Positions 1-8,927 are shown, counted from the stretch's first letter. The stretch is DNA of 64,000 nucleotides from Pseudomonas sp. UBA6562 (GCF_002434265.1 NZ_DJJS01000004.1:145618-209617); one strand, 5' to 3'. A program made the numbers and translations. Notes: a model not told the origin generated them from the letters alone.

Positions 1-48
1 GGGGAGGCGCTGCTGGACGAACAGCGCATTGAACCGGGACTGACTCAC
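1..48 (-). CDS. ECF sigma-70 factor, FecI-like, N-terminus only
   Basis: Reading leftwards from a GTG at 48-46 the frame gives V/M-S-Q-S-R-F-N-A-L-F-V-Q-Q-R-L-P and runs off the window. This opening closely resembles Pseudomonas FecI-type iron-starvation sigma factors, which direct RNA polymerase to a TonB-dependent siderophore receptor gene. A weak AGG Shine-Dalgarno lies about 9 nt upstream and a Fur box sits about 30 bp upstream, which fits iron control. Only 16 codons are present, so the identification rests on the N-terminal pattern and the Fur site, not on any catalytic or DNA-binding domain. Confidence 0.6.
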   Translation of the reverse strand, partial: MSQSRFNALFVQQRLP

Positions 49-76
49 AGGGAAACCTGGCCAAAGGGAAGTTATT

Positions 77-95
77 GATAATGCGTATCATCTTC
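77..95 (-). promoter_or_regulatory. Fur box (iron-responsive operator)
   Basis: The 19-mer GATAATGCGTATCATCTTC matches the Fur consensus GATAATGATAATCATTATC at 14 of 19 positions, including the first seven and the central ATCAT. It lies just upstream of the partial ECF sigma gene on the minus strand, where Fur-Fe(II) would repress in iron-replete cells. Confidence 0.75.
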
Positions 96-160
96 CCATG
101 GGGTCAAGCTGGAAAACGCTTCCAAACGTTAGGCCGCGCCTGGCCATCGCCCGGCGCCTG

Positions 161-183
161 CCGAAGCCGCGATGCGGCTTCGG
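161..183 (-). terminator. Hairpin after gap
   Basis: A perfect 10-bp stem (CCGAAGCCGC with GCGGCTTCGG) and a 3-nt loop begins 18 nt beyond the gap stop codon. There is no T-run on the minus strand, so it may be a 3'-end stabiliser or part of a Rho-dependent end and not a classical intrinsic terminator. Confidence 0.5.
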
Positions 184-201
184 TCAAGCACAGCGAACCC
201 T

Positions 202-1203
202 TCAACGCGCCTCGAACAGCGCGCGGCAGGTGTCGAGCATGCGGTTGGAGAAGCCCCATTCGTTGTCGTACCAGGCCAGCACCTTGAGCATGCGCCCGTT
301 GCTGCGGGTGTGGTTGGCGTCGAAGATCGACGACAGCGGGTTGTGGTTGAAGTCGCACGACACCAGGGGCAGGGCGTTGTAACCGAGCACCGGCGATTGG
401 CGGCTGGCCTCGGCGAAGGCCTGGTTGACCTCGTCGCGGCCGACTTCGCGTTGCAGGTTGACGGTCAGGTCGACCAGCGACACGTTGATCACCGGCACAC
501 GTACCGCCATGCCCGTCAGCTTGCCGGCCAGCTCCGGCAACACCAGCCCGACCGCCTCGGCGGCGCCGGTCTTGCTCGGGATCATCGACTGCGTGGCCGA
601 GCGCGCCCGGTACGGGTCGCTGTGGTACATGTCGGTCAGCACCTGGTCGTTGGTGTAGGCGTGGATGGTGGTCATCAGGCCCTGTTCGATGCCGAACTCG
701 CGATGCAGCACCTGGGCGATCGGCGCCAGGCAGTTGGTGGTGCACGAAGCGTTGGAGATGACCTGGTGCGAGGCGCGCAGCACGTCGTGGTTGACGCCGT
801 ACACCACGGTGGCGTCGGCGCCTTTGGCCGGTGCCGAGATGATCACCTTGCCGGCGCCGGCGCTCAAGTGCGCGGCGGCCTTTTCGCGATCGGTGAACAG
901 ACCCGTGCATTCGAACACCACATCCACCGCTTCGGCCTTCCATGGCAGCTCCGCCGGGTTGCGGATGGCGCTGACGGCGATGCGGTCGCCATTGACCGTC
1001 AGGCTCTGCTGGTCGGCTTCGACCTGGGCATCGAAGGGGCCGTGTACGCTGTCGTACTTGAGCAGGTGGGCGTTCATGGCGCTGTCGCCCAGGTCGTTGA
1101 TGGCGACGACCTGCAGGTGCTCTCGATAGCCTTGGGTATAGAGTGCGCGAAGCACGTTGCGGCCGATGCGGCCGAAGCCATTGATGGCGATGCGGATGGT
1201 CAT
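202..1203 (-). CDS. gap: Type I glyceraldehyde-3-phosphate dehydrogenase
   Basis: 333 aa, the normal size for NAD(P)-dependent GAPDH, which oxidises glyceraldehyde 3-phosphate to 1,3-bisphosphoglycerate in the cytoplasm. The Rossmann motif NGFGRIGRN is at residues 8-16 and the catalytic cysteine is C154 in SNASCTTNC. The ATG at 1203 is chosen because MTIRIAINGFGRIG is the family start; an in-frame upstream ATG at 1242 would add a 13-residue tail not seen in the family. The gene is divergent from edd and shares the HexR-controlled intergenic region, as gap-1 does in P. putida. It acts on the triose phosphate produced by the Entner-Doudoroff aldolase. Confidence 0.95.
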   Translation of the reverse strand: MTIRIAINGFGRIGRNVLRALYTQGYREHLQVVAINDLGDSAMNAHLLKYDSVHGPFDAQVEADQQSLTVNGDRIAVSAIRNPAELPWKAEAVDVVFECTGLFTDREKAAAHLSAGAGKVIISAPAKGADATVVYGVNHDVLRASHQVISNASCTTNCLAPIAQVLHREFGIEQGLMTTIHAYTNDQVLTDMYHSDPYRARSATQSMIPSKTGAAEAVGLVLPELAGKLTGMAVRVPVINVSLVDLTVNLQREVGRDEVNQAFAEASRQSPVLGYNALPLVSCDFNHNPLSSIFDANHTRSNGRMLKVLAWYDNEWGFSNRMLDTCRALFEAR

Positions 1204-1268
1204 GGCGATACCTCTGGCAGTGGGGCGAGGCCTGTGGCACAAAGGCAGGCGTCGCTGAAACGGTTTTG

Positions 1269-1283
1269 TTGTTGGAATTACAA
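1269..1283. promoter_or_regulatory. HexR operator, gap/edd
   Basis: TTGT-N7-ACAA (1269-1272 and 1280-1283) exactly fits the published HexR recognition pattern TTGT-N7/8-ACAA. It lies in the 266-bp divergent region between gap and edd, 66 bp from the gap start. HexR releases DNA on binding 2-keto-3-deoxy-6-phosphogluconate, so both directions would be induced during glucose catabolism. Confidence 0.8.
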
Positions 1284-1329
1284 GATTATTCCCTTGCTGA
1301 TAGAAAACAACCCTTTTTGGTGTCAGTAT

Positions 1330-1346
1330 TTGTTTAGAACATACAA
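1330..1346. promoter_or_regulatory. Second HexR-like half-site pair near edd
   Basis: TTGT at 1330-1333 and ACAA at 1343-1346, but with a 9-bp spacer, 1-2 bp longer than the reported HexR spacing. It is 61 bp downstream of the first site and closer to edd. It may be a weak second site or chance. Confidence 0.35.
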
Positions 1347-1469
1347 CGAGTGGTCGGGTTCAACCCAATGTCGCTGCCGGCGGGGCTTTCAACTGAGCCT
1401 AGGCCGCAACCGTCGCAAGGTGAAGCAACCCGTCAAGACCGCCCTTACCGCGAGCCTGGAGTCCTGTAC

Positions 1470-3296
1470 ATGCACCCGCGCATCCTTGAGGTCACCCAGC
1501 GGCTGATCGAACGCAGCCGTGCCACCCGTGAACGCTACCTGGCGCTCATCCATGGCGCGGCCAGCGCCGGCCCCATGCGCGCCAGCCTGCAATGCGCCAA
1601 CTTCGCCCACGGCGTGGCGGCGTGCGGTACGGACGACAAGCAGACCCTGCGGCTGATGAACGCGGCCAACGTCGCCATCGTCTCGGCCTACAACGACATG
1701 CTCTCGGCGCACCAGCCCTATCAGCACTTCCCCGAACAGATCAAACGGACGCTGCGCGACATCGGCTCGGTCGGCCAGTTCGCCGGTGGCGTGCCGGCCA
1801 TGTGCGACGGCGTCACCCAGGGCGAGCCGGGTATGGAGCTGGCCATCGCCAGCCGCGAAGTGATCGCCATGTCCACGGCGATCGCGCTGTCGCACAACAT
1901 GTTCGACGCCGCGCTGATGCTCGGTATCTGCGACAAGATCGTGCCGGGGCTGATGATGGGCGCGCTGCGCTTCGGCCACCTGCCCACCGTGTTCGTACCC
2001 GGCGGGCCGATGGTCTCGGGGCTGTCGAACAAGGAAAAGGCCGACGTGCGCCAGCGCTACGCCGAAGGCAAGGCCAGCCGCGAAGAGCTGCTGGAATCGG
2101 AGATGAAGTCCTACCACGGGCCCGGTACCTGCACCTTCTACGGCACCGCCAACACTAACCAGCTGGTGATGGAAGTGATGGGCCTGCACCTGCCGGGCGC
2201 CTCGTTCGTCAACCCCTACACGCCGCTGCGCGACGCGCTCACTGCAGAGGCGGCGCGCCAGGTCACGCGCATGACCAAGGCCAGCGGCAACTTCATGCCG
2301 CTGGGCGAGATCGTCGACGAAAAGGCTCTGGTCAACTCCATCGTGGCCCTGCACGCCACCGGCGGTTCGACCAACCACACCCTGCACCTGCCGGCCATCG
2401 CCCAGGCGGCCGGCATCCAGCTGACCTGGCAGGACATGGCCGAACTGTCGGAAGTGGTGCCCACGCTGTCGCACGTCTACCCCAACGGCAAAGCCGACAT
2501 CAACCATTTCCAGGCCTCCGGCGGCATGGCTTATCTGATCCGCGAGCTGCTCGACGCGGGCCTCTTGCACGAAGACGTCAACACCGTGGCCGGCCCCGGT
2601 CTGCGCCGCTACACCCAGGAGCCTTTCCTCGAAGACGGCCAGCTGGTCTGGCGCGAAGGGCCGACCCAGAGCCTCGACGAAACCATTCTGCGTCCGGTGG
2701 CGCGGCCGTTTTCGTCCGAGGGCGGGCTGCGGGTGATGAACGGCAACCTCGGCCGCGGCGTGATGAAAGTCTCGGCGGTGGCGCCCGAGCACCGGGTGGT
2801 CGAGGCCCCGGCACGCATCTTCCATGACCAGCAGTCCCTGGCCGATGCGTTCAAGGCCGGCGAGCTGGAGTGCGACTTCGTCGCCGTGGTGCGTTTCCAG
2901 GGCCCGCGCTGCAACGGCATGCCCGAGTTGCACAAGCTGACGCCGTTCCTCGGCGTGTTGCAGGATCGCGGCTTCAAGGTGGCGCTGGTCACCGACGGGC
3001 GCATGTCCGGCGCGTCGGGCAAGATTCCCGCCGCCATCCACGTCTGCCCCGAGGCCTTCGACGGTGGCCCGCTGGCACGGCTGCGCGATGGTGATATGGT
3101 GCGCGTCGACGGCGTCGAAGGCACGCTGCAGGTGCGCCTCTCGGCCAGCGAGCTGGAAAGCCGCGACCTGCCCCCCGCACCCCAGGGCAACGACCTGGGC
3201 TGCGGGCGCGAGCTGTTCGGCTTCATGCGCGTCGCCTTCAGCTCGGCCGAGCAGGGCGCCAGCGCCTTCACTGCGGATTTGGAGAAGCTTGGATGA
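1470..3296 (+). CDS. edd: Phosphogluconate dehydratase
   Basis: 608 aa, the usual length. Dehydrates 6-phosphogluconate to 2-keto-3-deoxy-6-phosphogluconate (KDPG), the first committed Entner-Doudoroff step. It belongs to the IlvD/Edd iron-sulphur dehydratase family; candidate cluster ligands are C112 (MCDGVTQGEPG), C154 (GICDKIVPG) and the Cys in GPGTCTFYGTANTNQ. The ATG at 1470 (MHPRILEVTQ) is preferred to an in-frame ATG at 1350: it is the family start and has a CTGGAG ribosome site about 8-9 nt upstream. First gene of an edd-glk-gltR-gltS series; its stop overlaps the glk start. Confidence 0.95.
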   Translation: MHPRILEVTQRLIERSRATRERYLALIHGAASAGPMRASLQCANFAHGVAACGTDDKQTLRLMNAANVAIVSAYNDMLSAHQPYQHFPEQIKRTLRDIGSVGQFAGGVPAMCDGVTQGEPGMELAIASREVIAMSTAIALSHNMFDAALMLGICDKIVPGLMMGALRFGHLPTVFVPGGPMVSGLSNKEKADVRQRYAEGKASREELLESEMKSYHGPGTCTFYGTANTNQLVMEVMGLHLPGASFVNPYTPLRDALTAEAARQVTRMTKASGNFMPLGEIVDEKALVNSIVALHATGGSTNHTLHLPAIAQAAGIQLTWQDMAELSEVVPTLSHVYPNGKADINHFQASGGMAYLIRELLDAGLLHEDVNTVAGPGLRRYTQEPFLEDGQLVWREGPTQSLDETILRPVARPFSSEGGLRVMNGNLGRGVMKVSAVAPEHRVVEAPARIFHDQQSLADAFKAGELECDFVAVVRFQGPRCNGMPELHKLTPFLGVLQDRGFKVALVTDGRMSGASGKIPAAIHVCPEAFDGGPLARLRDGDMVRVDGVEGTLQVRLSASELESRDLPPAPQGNDLGCGRELFGFMRVAFSSAEQGASAFTADLEKLG

Positions 3297-4252
3297 CGGA
3301 ATTGCTGGTCGGCGACATCGGTGGCACCAACGCGCGTTTCGCGTTGTGGCGCAACAACCAGTTGGAGGCCGTGGAAGTATTCGCCACCGCCGACTACAGC
3401 GGGCCGGAACAGGCCATCGAACGGTACCTGGCCAACCAGGGCGTAGCGCCCGGCGCAGTGCGCGCGGCCTGCCTGGCCGTGGCCGGGCCGGTGCTGGGCG
3501 ACGCGTTCCAGTTCACCAACAACGAGTGGCAACTGAGCCAGCGTGCGTTCTGCGAGCACTTGCAGATCGAGCGCCTGCTGCTGGTCAACGACTTCACCGC
3601 CATGGCCTTGGGCATGACCCGGCTCAAGCCCGGCGAATCGCTCGAAGTCTGTGCCGGTGAAGCCGACCCCAGCCGCCCGGCGCTGGTGATCGGGCCGGGC
3701 ACCGGTCTGGGCGTGGGCTGCCTGCTGCGCCAGGGCGAGCGCCGTTGGCTGGCCTTGCCGGGGGAGGGCGGCCACGTCGACCTGCCGGTGAGCAACGCCC
3801 GCGAAGTGGCGATCCAGCAGTACCTGCACCGCCAGCTCGGCCACGTCAGCGCCGAGAACGTCCTCAGCGGCAGCGGCCTGTTGCGTCTGTACCAGGCGCT
3901 GTGTGCCATCGACGGCGACGTGGCGCAGCACCAGACGCCCGCGCAGATCACCGACGCCGCCCTGGGCGGCGAACCACGGGCACGGGCGGTGATCGAGCAG
4001 TTCAGCCGCTTCCTCGGCCGGGTCGCCGGCAACAACGTGTTGACCCTCGGCGCGCGCGGCGGTGTGTACATCGCCGGCGGCGTGATTCCGCGCTTCGCCG
4101 AGCTGTTCCTGCACAGCGGCTTCCGCGACAGCTTCACCGACAAGGGCCACATGAGCCATTTCTTCGCCGGCATTCCGGTATGGCTGGTCACCGCCGAACT
4201 GTCCGGCCTGCTGGGGGCCGGGGTGGCCCTGGAGCAGTCGCTGCACGATTGA
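3293..4252 (+). CDS. glk: Glucokinase
   Basis: 319 aa. ATP-dependent phosphorylation of cytoplasmic glucose to glucose 6-phosphate. It has the bacterial glucokinase (PF02685) signature GDIGGTNARFALW near residues 8-20, the LLVNDFTAMALG segment carrying the catalytic Asp, a glycine-rich GPGTGLGVG loop and GEGGHVDLP. The ATG overlaps the edd stop codon (ATGA), implying translational coupling. It supplies Zwf with glucose 6-phosphate from glucose brought in by GtsABCD. Confidence 0.95.
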   Translation: MTELLVGDIGGTNARFALWRNNQLEAVEVFATADYSGPEQAIERYLANQGVAPGAVRAACLAVAGPVLGDAFQFTNNEWQLSQRAFCEHLQIERLLLVNDFTAMALGMTRLKPGESLEVCAGEADPSRPALVIGPGTGLGVGCLLRQGERRWLALPGEGGHVDLPVSNAREVAIQQYLHRQLGHVSAENVLSGSGLLRLYQALCAIDGDVAQHQTPAQITDAALGGEPRARAVIEQFSRFLGRVAGNNVLTLGARGGVYIAGGVIPRFAELFLHSGFRDSFTDKGHMSHFFAGIPVWLVTAELSGLLGAGVALEQSLHD

Positions 4253-4377
4253 GCCGAGTCATGGCAGGCCGCGTGGCCTGCCGCTACACTGCCGGCCGCA
4301 TGCAACTGCCATTTCCACCCAACGCCTGCACCAGGCACATCGCGGCTGTACCCCCAGCCGTCCAAAAGGGATCGACC

Positions 4378-5103
4378 GTGAGCACCTCCGGTAAATCGAT
4401 ACTGATGGTCGACGACGACCACGACATCTGCGAATTGCTGCAGACCTACCTCAGCCGCGCCGGCTTCGACGTGCGCGCTGAAACCAATGGCCAGGGCTTT
4501 CGCCAGGCGCTGGACGCCGGCGACTATGACCTGGCCATCCTCGATGTGATGCTGCCCGACGAAGACGGTTTCAGCCTGTGCCGCTGGGTGCGCCAACATC
4601 CGCGGCATGCGCGGGTGCCGATCATCATGCTCACCGCCAGCTCCGACGAGACCGACCGGGTCATCGGCCTGGAGCTGGGCGCCGACGACTACATCGGCAA
4701 GCCGTTCGGCCCCCGCGAGCTGCTGGCGCGCATCAAGGCTCTGCTGCGGCGCACCGAGTTCGCCCAGGCCGCGTCGGCCAGCACGGTGCTCAGCTTCGAC
4801 GACTGGCGCCTGGACACCACGCGCCACCGCCTGTACCACTGCGACGGCGAAGAGGTGCTGCTCACCGGCGCCGACTTCGCCCTGCTCAAACTGTTCCTCG
4901 ACCACCCGCAGCAGATCCTCGACCGCGACACCATCGGCAACGCCACCCGCGGGCGCGAACCGATGCCGCTCGACCGCATCGTCGACATGGCCGTCAGCCG
5001 CCTGCGCCAGCGCTTGCGCGACACCGACAAGCCGCCGCGGCTGATCCGCACCGTGCGCGGCAGCGGCTACGTGCTGGCCGCCGATGTCCGCCCGGGTGTC
5101 TGA
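4378..5103 (+). CDS. gltR: GltR-type response regulator (OmpR family)
   Basis: 241 aa from a GTG at 4378, chosen because AAAAGGGA sits 7-8 nt upstream and the receiver domain starts at once (KSILMVDDDHD, phosphoacceptor D56 in ILDVMLPDEDG). The C-terminal half is an OmpR/PhoB winged helix ending RLIRTVRGSGYVLA. In pseudomonads GltR with its kinase controls the oprB and gts glucose-uptake genes in response to periplasmic 2-ketogluconate or 6-phosphogluconate-linked signals. The gene lies just upstream of those targets. It overlaps gltS by 20 bp. Confidence 0.9.
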   Translation: MSTSGKSILMVDDDHDICELLQTYLSRAGFDVRAETNGQGFRQALDAGDYDLAILDVMLPDEDGFSLCRWVRQHPRHARVPIIMLTASSDETDRVIGLELGADDYIGKPFGPRELLARIKALLRRTEFAQAASASTVLSFDDWRLDTTRHRLYHCDGEEVLLTGADFALLKLFLDHPQQILDRDTIGNATRGREPMPLDRIVDMAVSRLRQRLRDTDKPPRLIRTVRGSGYVLAADVRPGV

Positions 5104-6538
5104 GCCGCGCTGGCGCCTGCTGCCGCGCTCGCTGCTGGGGCGCATGCTGCTGCTGACCTTGCTGGTGGTGCTGCTCGCCCAGGGGCTGTCGAGCCTGATC
5201 TGGGTCGCCCAGTTGCGCGCCAGCCAGTTGCAGGGGCTGCAAGCCAGCGCACGCAGCCTGGCCCATTCGATGAGCGCCAGCGTCAGTTATTTCCGCTCGT
5301 TGCCCGTGGCCTACCGGCCGATGGTGCTCGACCAGCTGCGCAGCATGGGCGGCACGCGTTTCTTCGTCTCGCTCAACGACCGCCCTCTGGACATGCCGAG
5401 CCTGCCGGCCACGGCGCGCAAGCAGGCAGTGATCGAAGTGTTCGACCAGGTCCTGCACGAGCGGCTCGGCGCGCAGACCGACTTCACCGTGGAGTTCGTC
5501 ACGCCACAGGAGCTGCGCATCTTCAACAGCGGCCTGAAGCTCGACGAGCTGCCGCGCTCCTGGGCGCACTACGCGCTGACCCTAGAGCCGCTCAATCCGC
5601 CGGTGCTGGTGATCCAGATCCCTTTGGCCGAACACGAATGGCTGTACATCGCCTCCTTGCTGCCCGAGCCCTACACCGGCCTGGAAGAGCAGGGCCTGCC
5701 GCGCCAACAGATCGGTTTCGTCGGCCTCACCACGGCCTTGCTGTTGCTGTTCATCGGCCTGTTGGTGCATTGGCAGACCCGCCCGCTCAAGCGCCTGGCC
5801 AGGGCCGCGCGCGACCTGTCGCTGGGCGCCGACGTGGCGCCGCTGGCCGGCGGTGGCGGCAGCGAAGTGGTGGAGGTGACACGCGCCTTCAACAGCATGC
5901 GCGAGCGCATCAGCCGTTACCTGACCGAACGCAGCCAGCTGTTCAGCGCCATCTCCCACGACCTGCGCACGCCCATCACGCGCTTGCGCCTGCGCGTCGA
6001 GCTGCTCGAGGACGAACAGGCGCAGCGCACCTTCAACCGCGACCTCGACGAGCTGGAGCTGCTGGTCAAAGGTGCGCTGCAATGCGTCAAGGACACCGAC
6101 ATCCACGAGAACATCGAGCCGATCGACCTCAACCAGGTGCTGGAAATCCTCGCCGAGCCCTACCTGCGCGACGGGCGCATCACCCTCGAAGGCCGGGCGC
6201 TGGCGCCCTATCCGGGTAAATCCCTGGCCCTGCGCCGCTGCATCGGCAACCTGATCGACAACGCCATCAAGTACGGCGAGCGCGCCCACCTGCGCATTCT
6301 CGACAGCGCCACCGGCTTCGTGCTGCAGGTCGACGACTGCGGCCCCGGTGTGCCGCAGCAGCGTCTGGAACAGGTGTTCGAGCCGCATTTCCGTCTGGCC
6401 GTGCAGCAGCAGGGCTACGGCCTGGGGCTGGGCATCGCGCGCAACATCGCCCACAGCCACGGCGGCGAGGTGAGCCTGCTGAACCTGCGCCAGGGCGGCC
6501 TGCGCGTCACCCTGAGCCTGCCGCGCAGCGCCGAATGA
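5084..6538 (+). CDS. gltS: Sensor histidine kinase GltS/GtrS
   Basis: 484 aa. First transmembrane helix about 21-43, a periplasmic sensing loop of about 165 residues, second helix about 209-229, HAMP about 230-283, then an H-box with H292 (SAISHDLRTPITRLRLR), N-box GNLIDNAIKYG and G-boxes DDCGPGVP and GYGLGLGIA. This is the standard layout of a membrane kinase that senses a periplasmic ligand and phosphorylates GltR. The start overlaps gltR by 20 bp. The symbol is used in the Pseudomonas glucose-regulation sense, not for the glutamate permease of the same name. Confidence 0.9.
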   Translation: MSARVSEPRWRLLPRSLLGRMLLLTLLVVLLAQGLSSLIWVAQLRASQLQGLQASARSLAHSMSASVSYFRSLPVAYRPMVLDQLRSMGGTRFFVSLNDRPLDMPSLPATARKQAVIEVFDQVLHERLGAQTDFTVEFVTPQELRIFNSGLKLDELPRSWAHYALTLEPLNPPVLVIQIPLAEHEWLYIASLLPEPYTGLEEQGLPRQQIGFVGLTTALLLLFIGLLVHWQTRPLKRLARAARDLSLGADVAPLAGGGGSEVVEVTRAFNSMRERISRYLTERSQLFSAISHDLRTPITRLRLRVELLEDEQAQRTFNRDLDELELLVKGALQCVKDTDIHENIEPIDLNQVLEILAEPYLRDGRITLEGRALAPYPGKSLALRRCIGNLIDNAIKYGERAHLRILDSATGFVLQVDDCGPGVPQQRLEQVFEPHFRLAVQQQGYGLGLGIARNIAHSHGGEVSLLNLRQGGLRVTLSLPRSAE

Positions 6539-6544
6539 GCAGGC

Positions 6545-6568
6545 CTTTGTCACCGATCGGTGACAAAG
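6545..6568. promoter_or_regulatory. Perfect 24-bp palindrome before gtsA
   Basis: Two 10-nt arms, CTTTGTCACC and GGTGACAAAG, flank a central GATC, so all 24 bases are self-complementary. It begins 7 nt after the gltS stop and 100 bp before gtsA. It could be a dimeric regulator site (GltR or another sugar regulator) or a short hairpin separating gltS from the transporter operon; there is no T-run after it. It does not fit HexR spacing (TTGT-N12-ACAA). Confidence 0.6.
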
Positions 6569-6668
6569 ACGCGGCGCTTCGTTACCTGGCGCTGCGGCTC
6601 GCCTGATTAGACTCCGAGGCAAGCGCAAGCACTCGACTTGCTCGCATAACAAAAACAAAGGTTTTCAC

Positions 6669-7931
6669 ATGAACGCATTCACTCGCCTGGCTACTGCCGT
6701 CTCTCTCGCTTGCTCCCTGCCCCTTAGCGCCGTCGCAGCCGACAACGGTACCGTCGAAGTGCTGCACTGGTGGACCTCCGGTGGCGAAGCCGCCGCCGTT
6801 CAAACCCTCAAGCAGCAGATCGAAAAAGACGGCTTCACCTGGAAAGACAACGCCGTCGCCGGCGGTGGCGGCGCGGCGGCCATGACCGTGCTGAAAAGCC
6901 GCGCGGTCGCCGGCAACCCGCCTGCCGCCGCGCAGATCAAAGGCCCCGACATCCAGGAGTGGGGCGCCCTGGGCCTGCTCACCGAACTGGACGAGGTCTC
7001 CAGCGCCAACAAGTGGGACGAACTGCTGCCGGCCAAGCTCACGCCGATCTGGAAGTACGACGGCCACTACGTCGCCGTGCCGGTCAACATCCACCGCGTG
7101 AACTGGCTGTGGATCAACCCGCAGGTGTTCGAGAAGGCCGGCGCCAAGGTGCCGGACACCCTCGACGAACTGTTCGCCGCCGCCGACAAGCTCAAGGCCG
7201 CCGGCTTCCAGCCCCTGGCCCATGGCGGCCAGCCGTGGCAGGACAGCACCGTGTTCGAGAACCTGGTGCTGAGCCTCCTCGGGCCCGAGGGCTACCACAA
7301 GGCGTTCGTCGATCTCGACACCGACACCCTCACCGGGCCGAAGATGGTCGACACCTTCAAAGCCCTGCAACGCCTGGCCGGCTACATGGACCCCAACCGC
7401 GCCGGACGCGACTGGAACATCGCCGCCGCCGACGTGATCACCGGCAAGGCCGGCATGCAGATCATGGGCGACTGGGCCAAGAGCGAATGGACCGCCGCCA
7501 AGAAGACCGCCGGCACCGACTACGTCTGCGTGCCGTTCCCCGGCACCCAGGGCAGCTTCACCTACAACATCGACTCGCTGGCGATGTTCAAGCTGACCAA
7601 GGAAAACGACATCAAGGCGCAGAACGACCTGGCCAAGGTGGCGCTGGAAAAACCCTTCCAGACCGCCTTCAACCAGAACAAAGGCTCCTTGCCCGTGCGC
7701 CAGGACATGGACATGAGCCAGTTCGACGCCTGCACCCAGCGCTCGTCCAAGGACTTCCAGCAGGCCAGCCAGGGCGACGGCCTGCAGCCGAGCATGGCGC
7801 ACAACATGGCCTCGACCCTGGCGGTGCAGGGCGCGATCTTCGATGTGGTCAGCAACTTCCTCAACGACCCCAAGGCCGATCCGGCCAAGGCGGCCAAACA
7901 GCTCGACGCGGCCATCAAAGCCGCGCGCTGA
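6669..7931 (+). CDS. gtsA: Glucose ABC transporter, substrate-binding protein
   Basis: 420 aa. An N-terminal signal peptide (hydrophobic stretch to about residue 24, cleavage near SAVAA) precedes a family 1 sugar-binding fold with VEVLHWWTSGGEAAAV and GDWAKSEWTAA. It captures glucose in the periplasm and delivers it to GtsBC. It has its own GC-rich leader and is the first gene of gtsABCD-oprB; the strong palindrome 100 bp upstream and the adjacent gltRS suggest control by GltR. Confidence 0.93.
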   Translation: MNAFTRLATAVSLACSLPLSAVAADNGTVEVLHWWTSGGEAAAVQTLKQQIEKDGFTWKDNAVAGGGGAAAMTVLKSRAVAGNPPAAAQIKGPDIQEWGALGLLTELDEVSSANKWDELLPAKLTPIWKYDGHYVAVPVNIHRVNWLWINPQVFEKAGAKVPDTLDELFAAADKLKAAGFQPLAHGGQPWQDSTVFENLVLSLLGPEGYHKAFVDLDTDTLTGPKMVDTFKALQRLAGYMDPNRAGRDWNIAAADVITGKAGMQIMGDWAKSEWTAAKKTAGTDYVCVPFPGTQGSFTYNIDSLAMFKLTKENDIKAQNDLAKVALEKPFQTAFNQNKGSLPVRQDMDMSQFDACTQRSSKDFQQASQGDGLQPSMAHNMASTLAVQGAIFDVVSNFLNDPKADPAKAAKQLDAAIKAAR

Positions 7932-8018
7932 TGGCCTGGCAGGCCAGCCGCAGCGGGTGATCCACCTGTGCGGCGCGGCCTGCGTTCATCCGTCTTTTCT
8001 CTTCCTGGAACACACGCC

Positions 8019-8927
8019 ATGAACATTGCGACCGCGTCTCGGCGGGCGTCTCCCCTGGACGCCCTGCAACGCTGGCTGCCCAAGCTGGTGCTGGCCCCGA
8101 GCATGCTCATCGTGCTGGTGGGCTTCTACGGCTACATCCTCTGGACCCTGGTGCTGTCCTTCACCCAGTCGACCTTCATGCCCAGCTACAAATGGGCGGG
8201 GCTCACCCAATACGCCAAGCTCATGGCCAACGACCGCTGGTGGGTGGCAAGCAAGAACCTGCTGGTGTTCGGCGGCCTGTTCATCGGCATCAGCCTGGTG
8301 ATCGGCGTGGTGCTGGCGGTGTTGCTCGACCAGCGCATCCGCCGCGAAGGCTTCATCCGCACGGTGTACCTGTACCCCATGGCCCTGTCGATGATCGTCA
8401 CCGGCACCGCCTGGAAGTGGCTGCTCAACCCCGGCCTGGGCCTGGACAAGCTGTTGCGCGACTGGGGCTGGGACGGCTTTCGCTTCGACTGGCTGGTGGA
8501 CCCGGACCGCGTCGTCTACTGCCTGGTGATCGCCGCCGTGTGGCAGGCCTCGGGCTTCGTCATGGCGCTGTTTCTGGCCGGGCTGCGCGGGGTCGATCCG
8601 TCTATCATCCGCGCCGCCCAGGTCGATGGCGCCAGCCTGCCGCGCATCTACCTGCGCATCGTCCTGCCCAGCCTGCGGCCGGTGTTCTTCAGCGCGGTGA
8701 TGATCCTGGCGCACATCGCCATCAAGAGCTTCGACCTGGTGGCAGCGATGACCGCCGGCGGGCCGGGCTACGCCTCCGACCTGCCAGCGATGTTCATGTA
8801 CAACTTCACCTTCAGCCGCGGCCAGATGGGCATGGGCTCGGCCAGCGCCATCCTCATGCTCGGCGCCATCCTGGCGATCCTGGTGCCGTACCTGTATTCC
8901 GAACTCAGGAGCAAGCGCCATGACTAG
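8019..8927 (+). CDS. gtsB: Glucose ABC transporter, permease 1
   Basis: 302 aa, MalF-like permease with six predicted membrane spans and the inner-membrane EAA-type loop (DPSIIRAAQVDGASLPRIYLRIVLPSLRP) that docks on the ATPase. The ATG at 8019 (MNIATASRRASP) has CTGGA about 9 nt upstream; an in-frame ATG at 7968 would add residues with no family support. It overlaps gtsC by 8 bp. Confidence 0.92.
   Translation: MNIATASRRASPLDALQRWLPKLVLAPSMLIVLVGFYGYILWTLVLSFTQSTFMPSYKWAGLTQYAKLMANDRWWVASKNLLVFGGLFIGISLVIGVVLAVLLDQRIRREGFIRTVYLYPMALSMIVTGTAWKWLLNPGLGLDKLLRDWGWDGFRFDWLVDPDRVVYCLVIAAVWQASGFVMALFLAGLRGVDPSIIRAAQVDGASLPRIYLRIVLPSLRPVFFSAVMILAHIAIKSFDLVAAMTAGGPGYASDLPAMFMYNFTFSRGQMGMGSASAILMLGAILAILVPYLYSELRSKRHD

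Noticed and set aside
104..1240. A 378-codon frame on the minus strand overlapping gap in another frame
   Set aside because: It is Arg/Pro/His-rich with no family features; it mirrors the GC-rich gap gene, which has full GAPDH motifs.
6545..6568. Palindrome before gtsA as a HexR site
   Set aside because: TTGT and ACAA are 12 bp apart, not 7 or 8.
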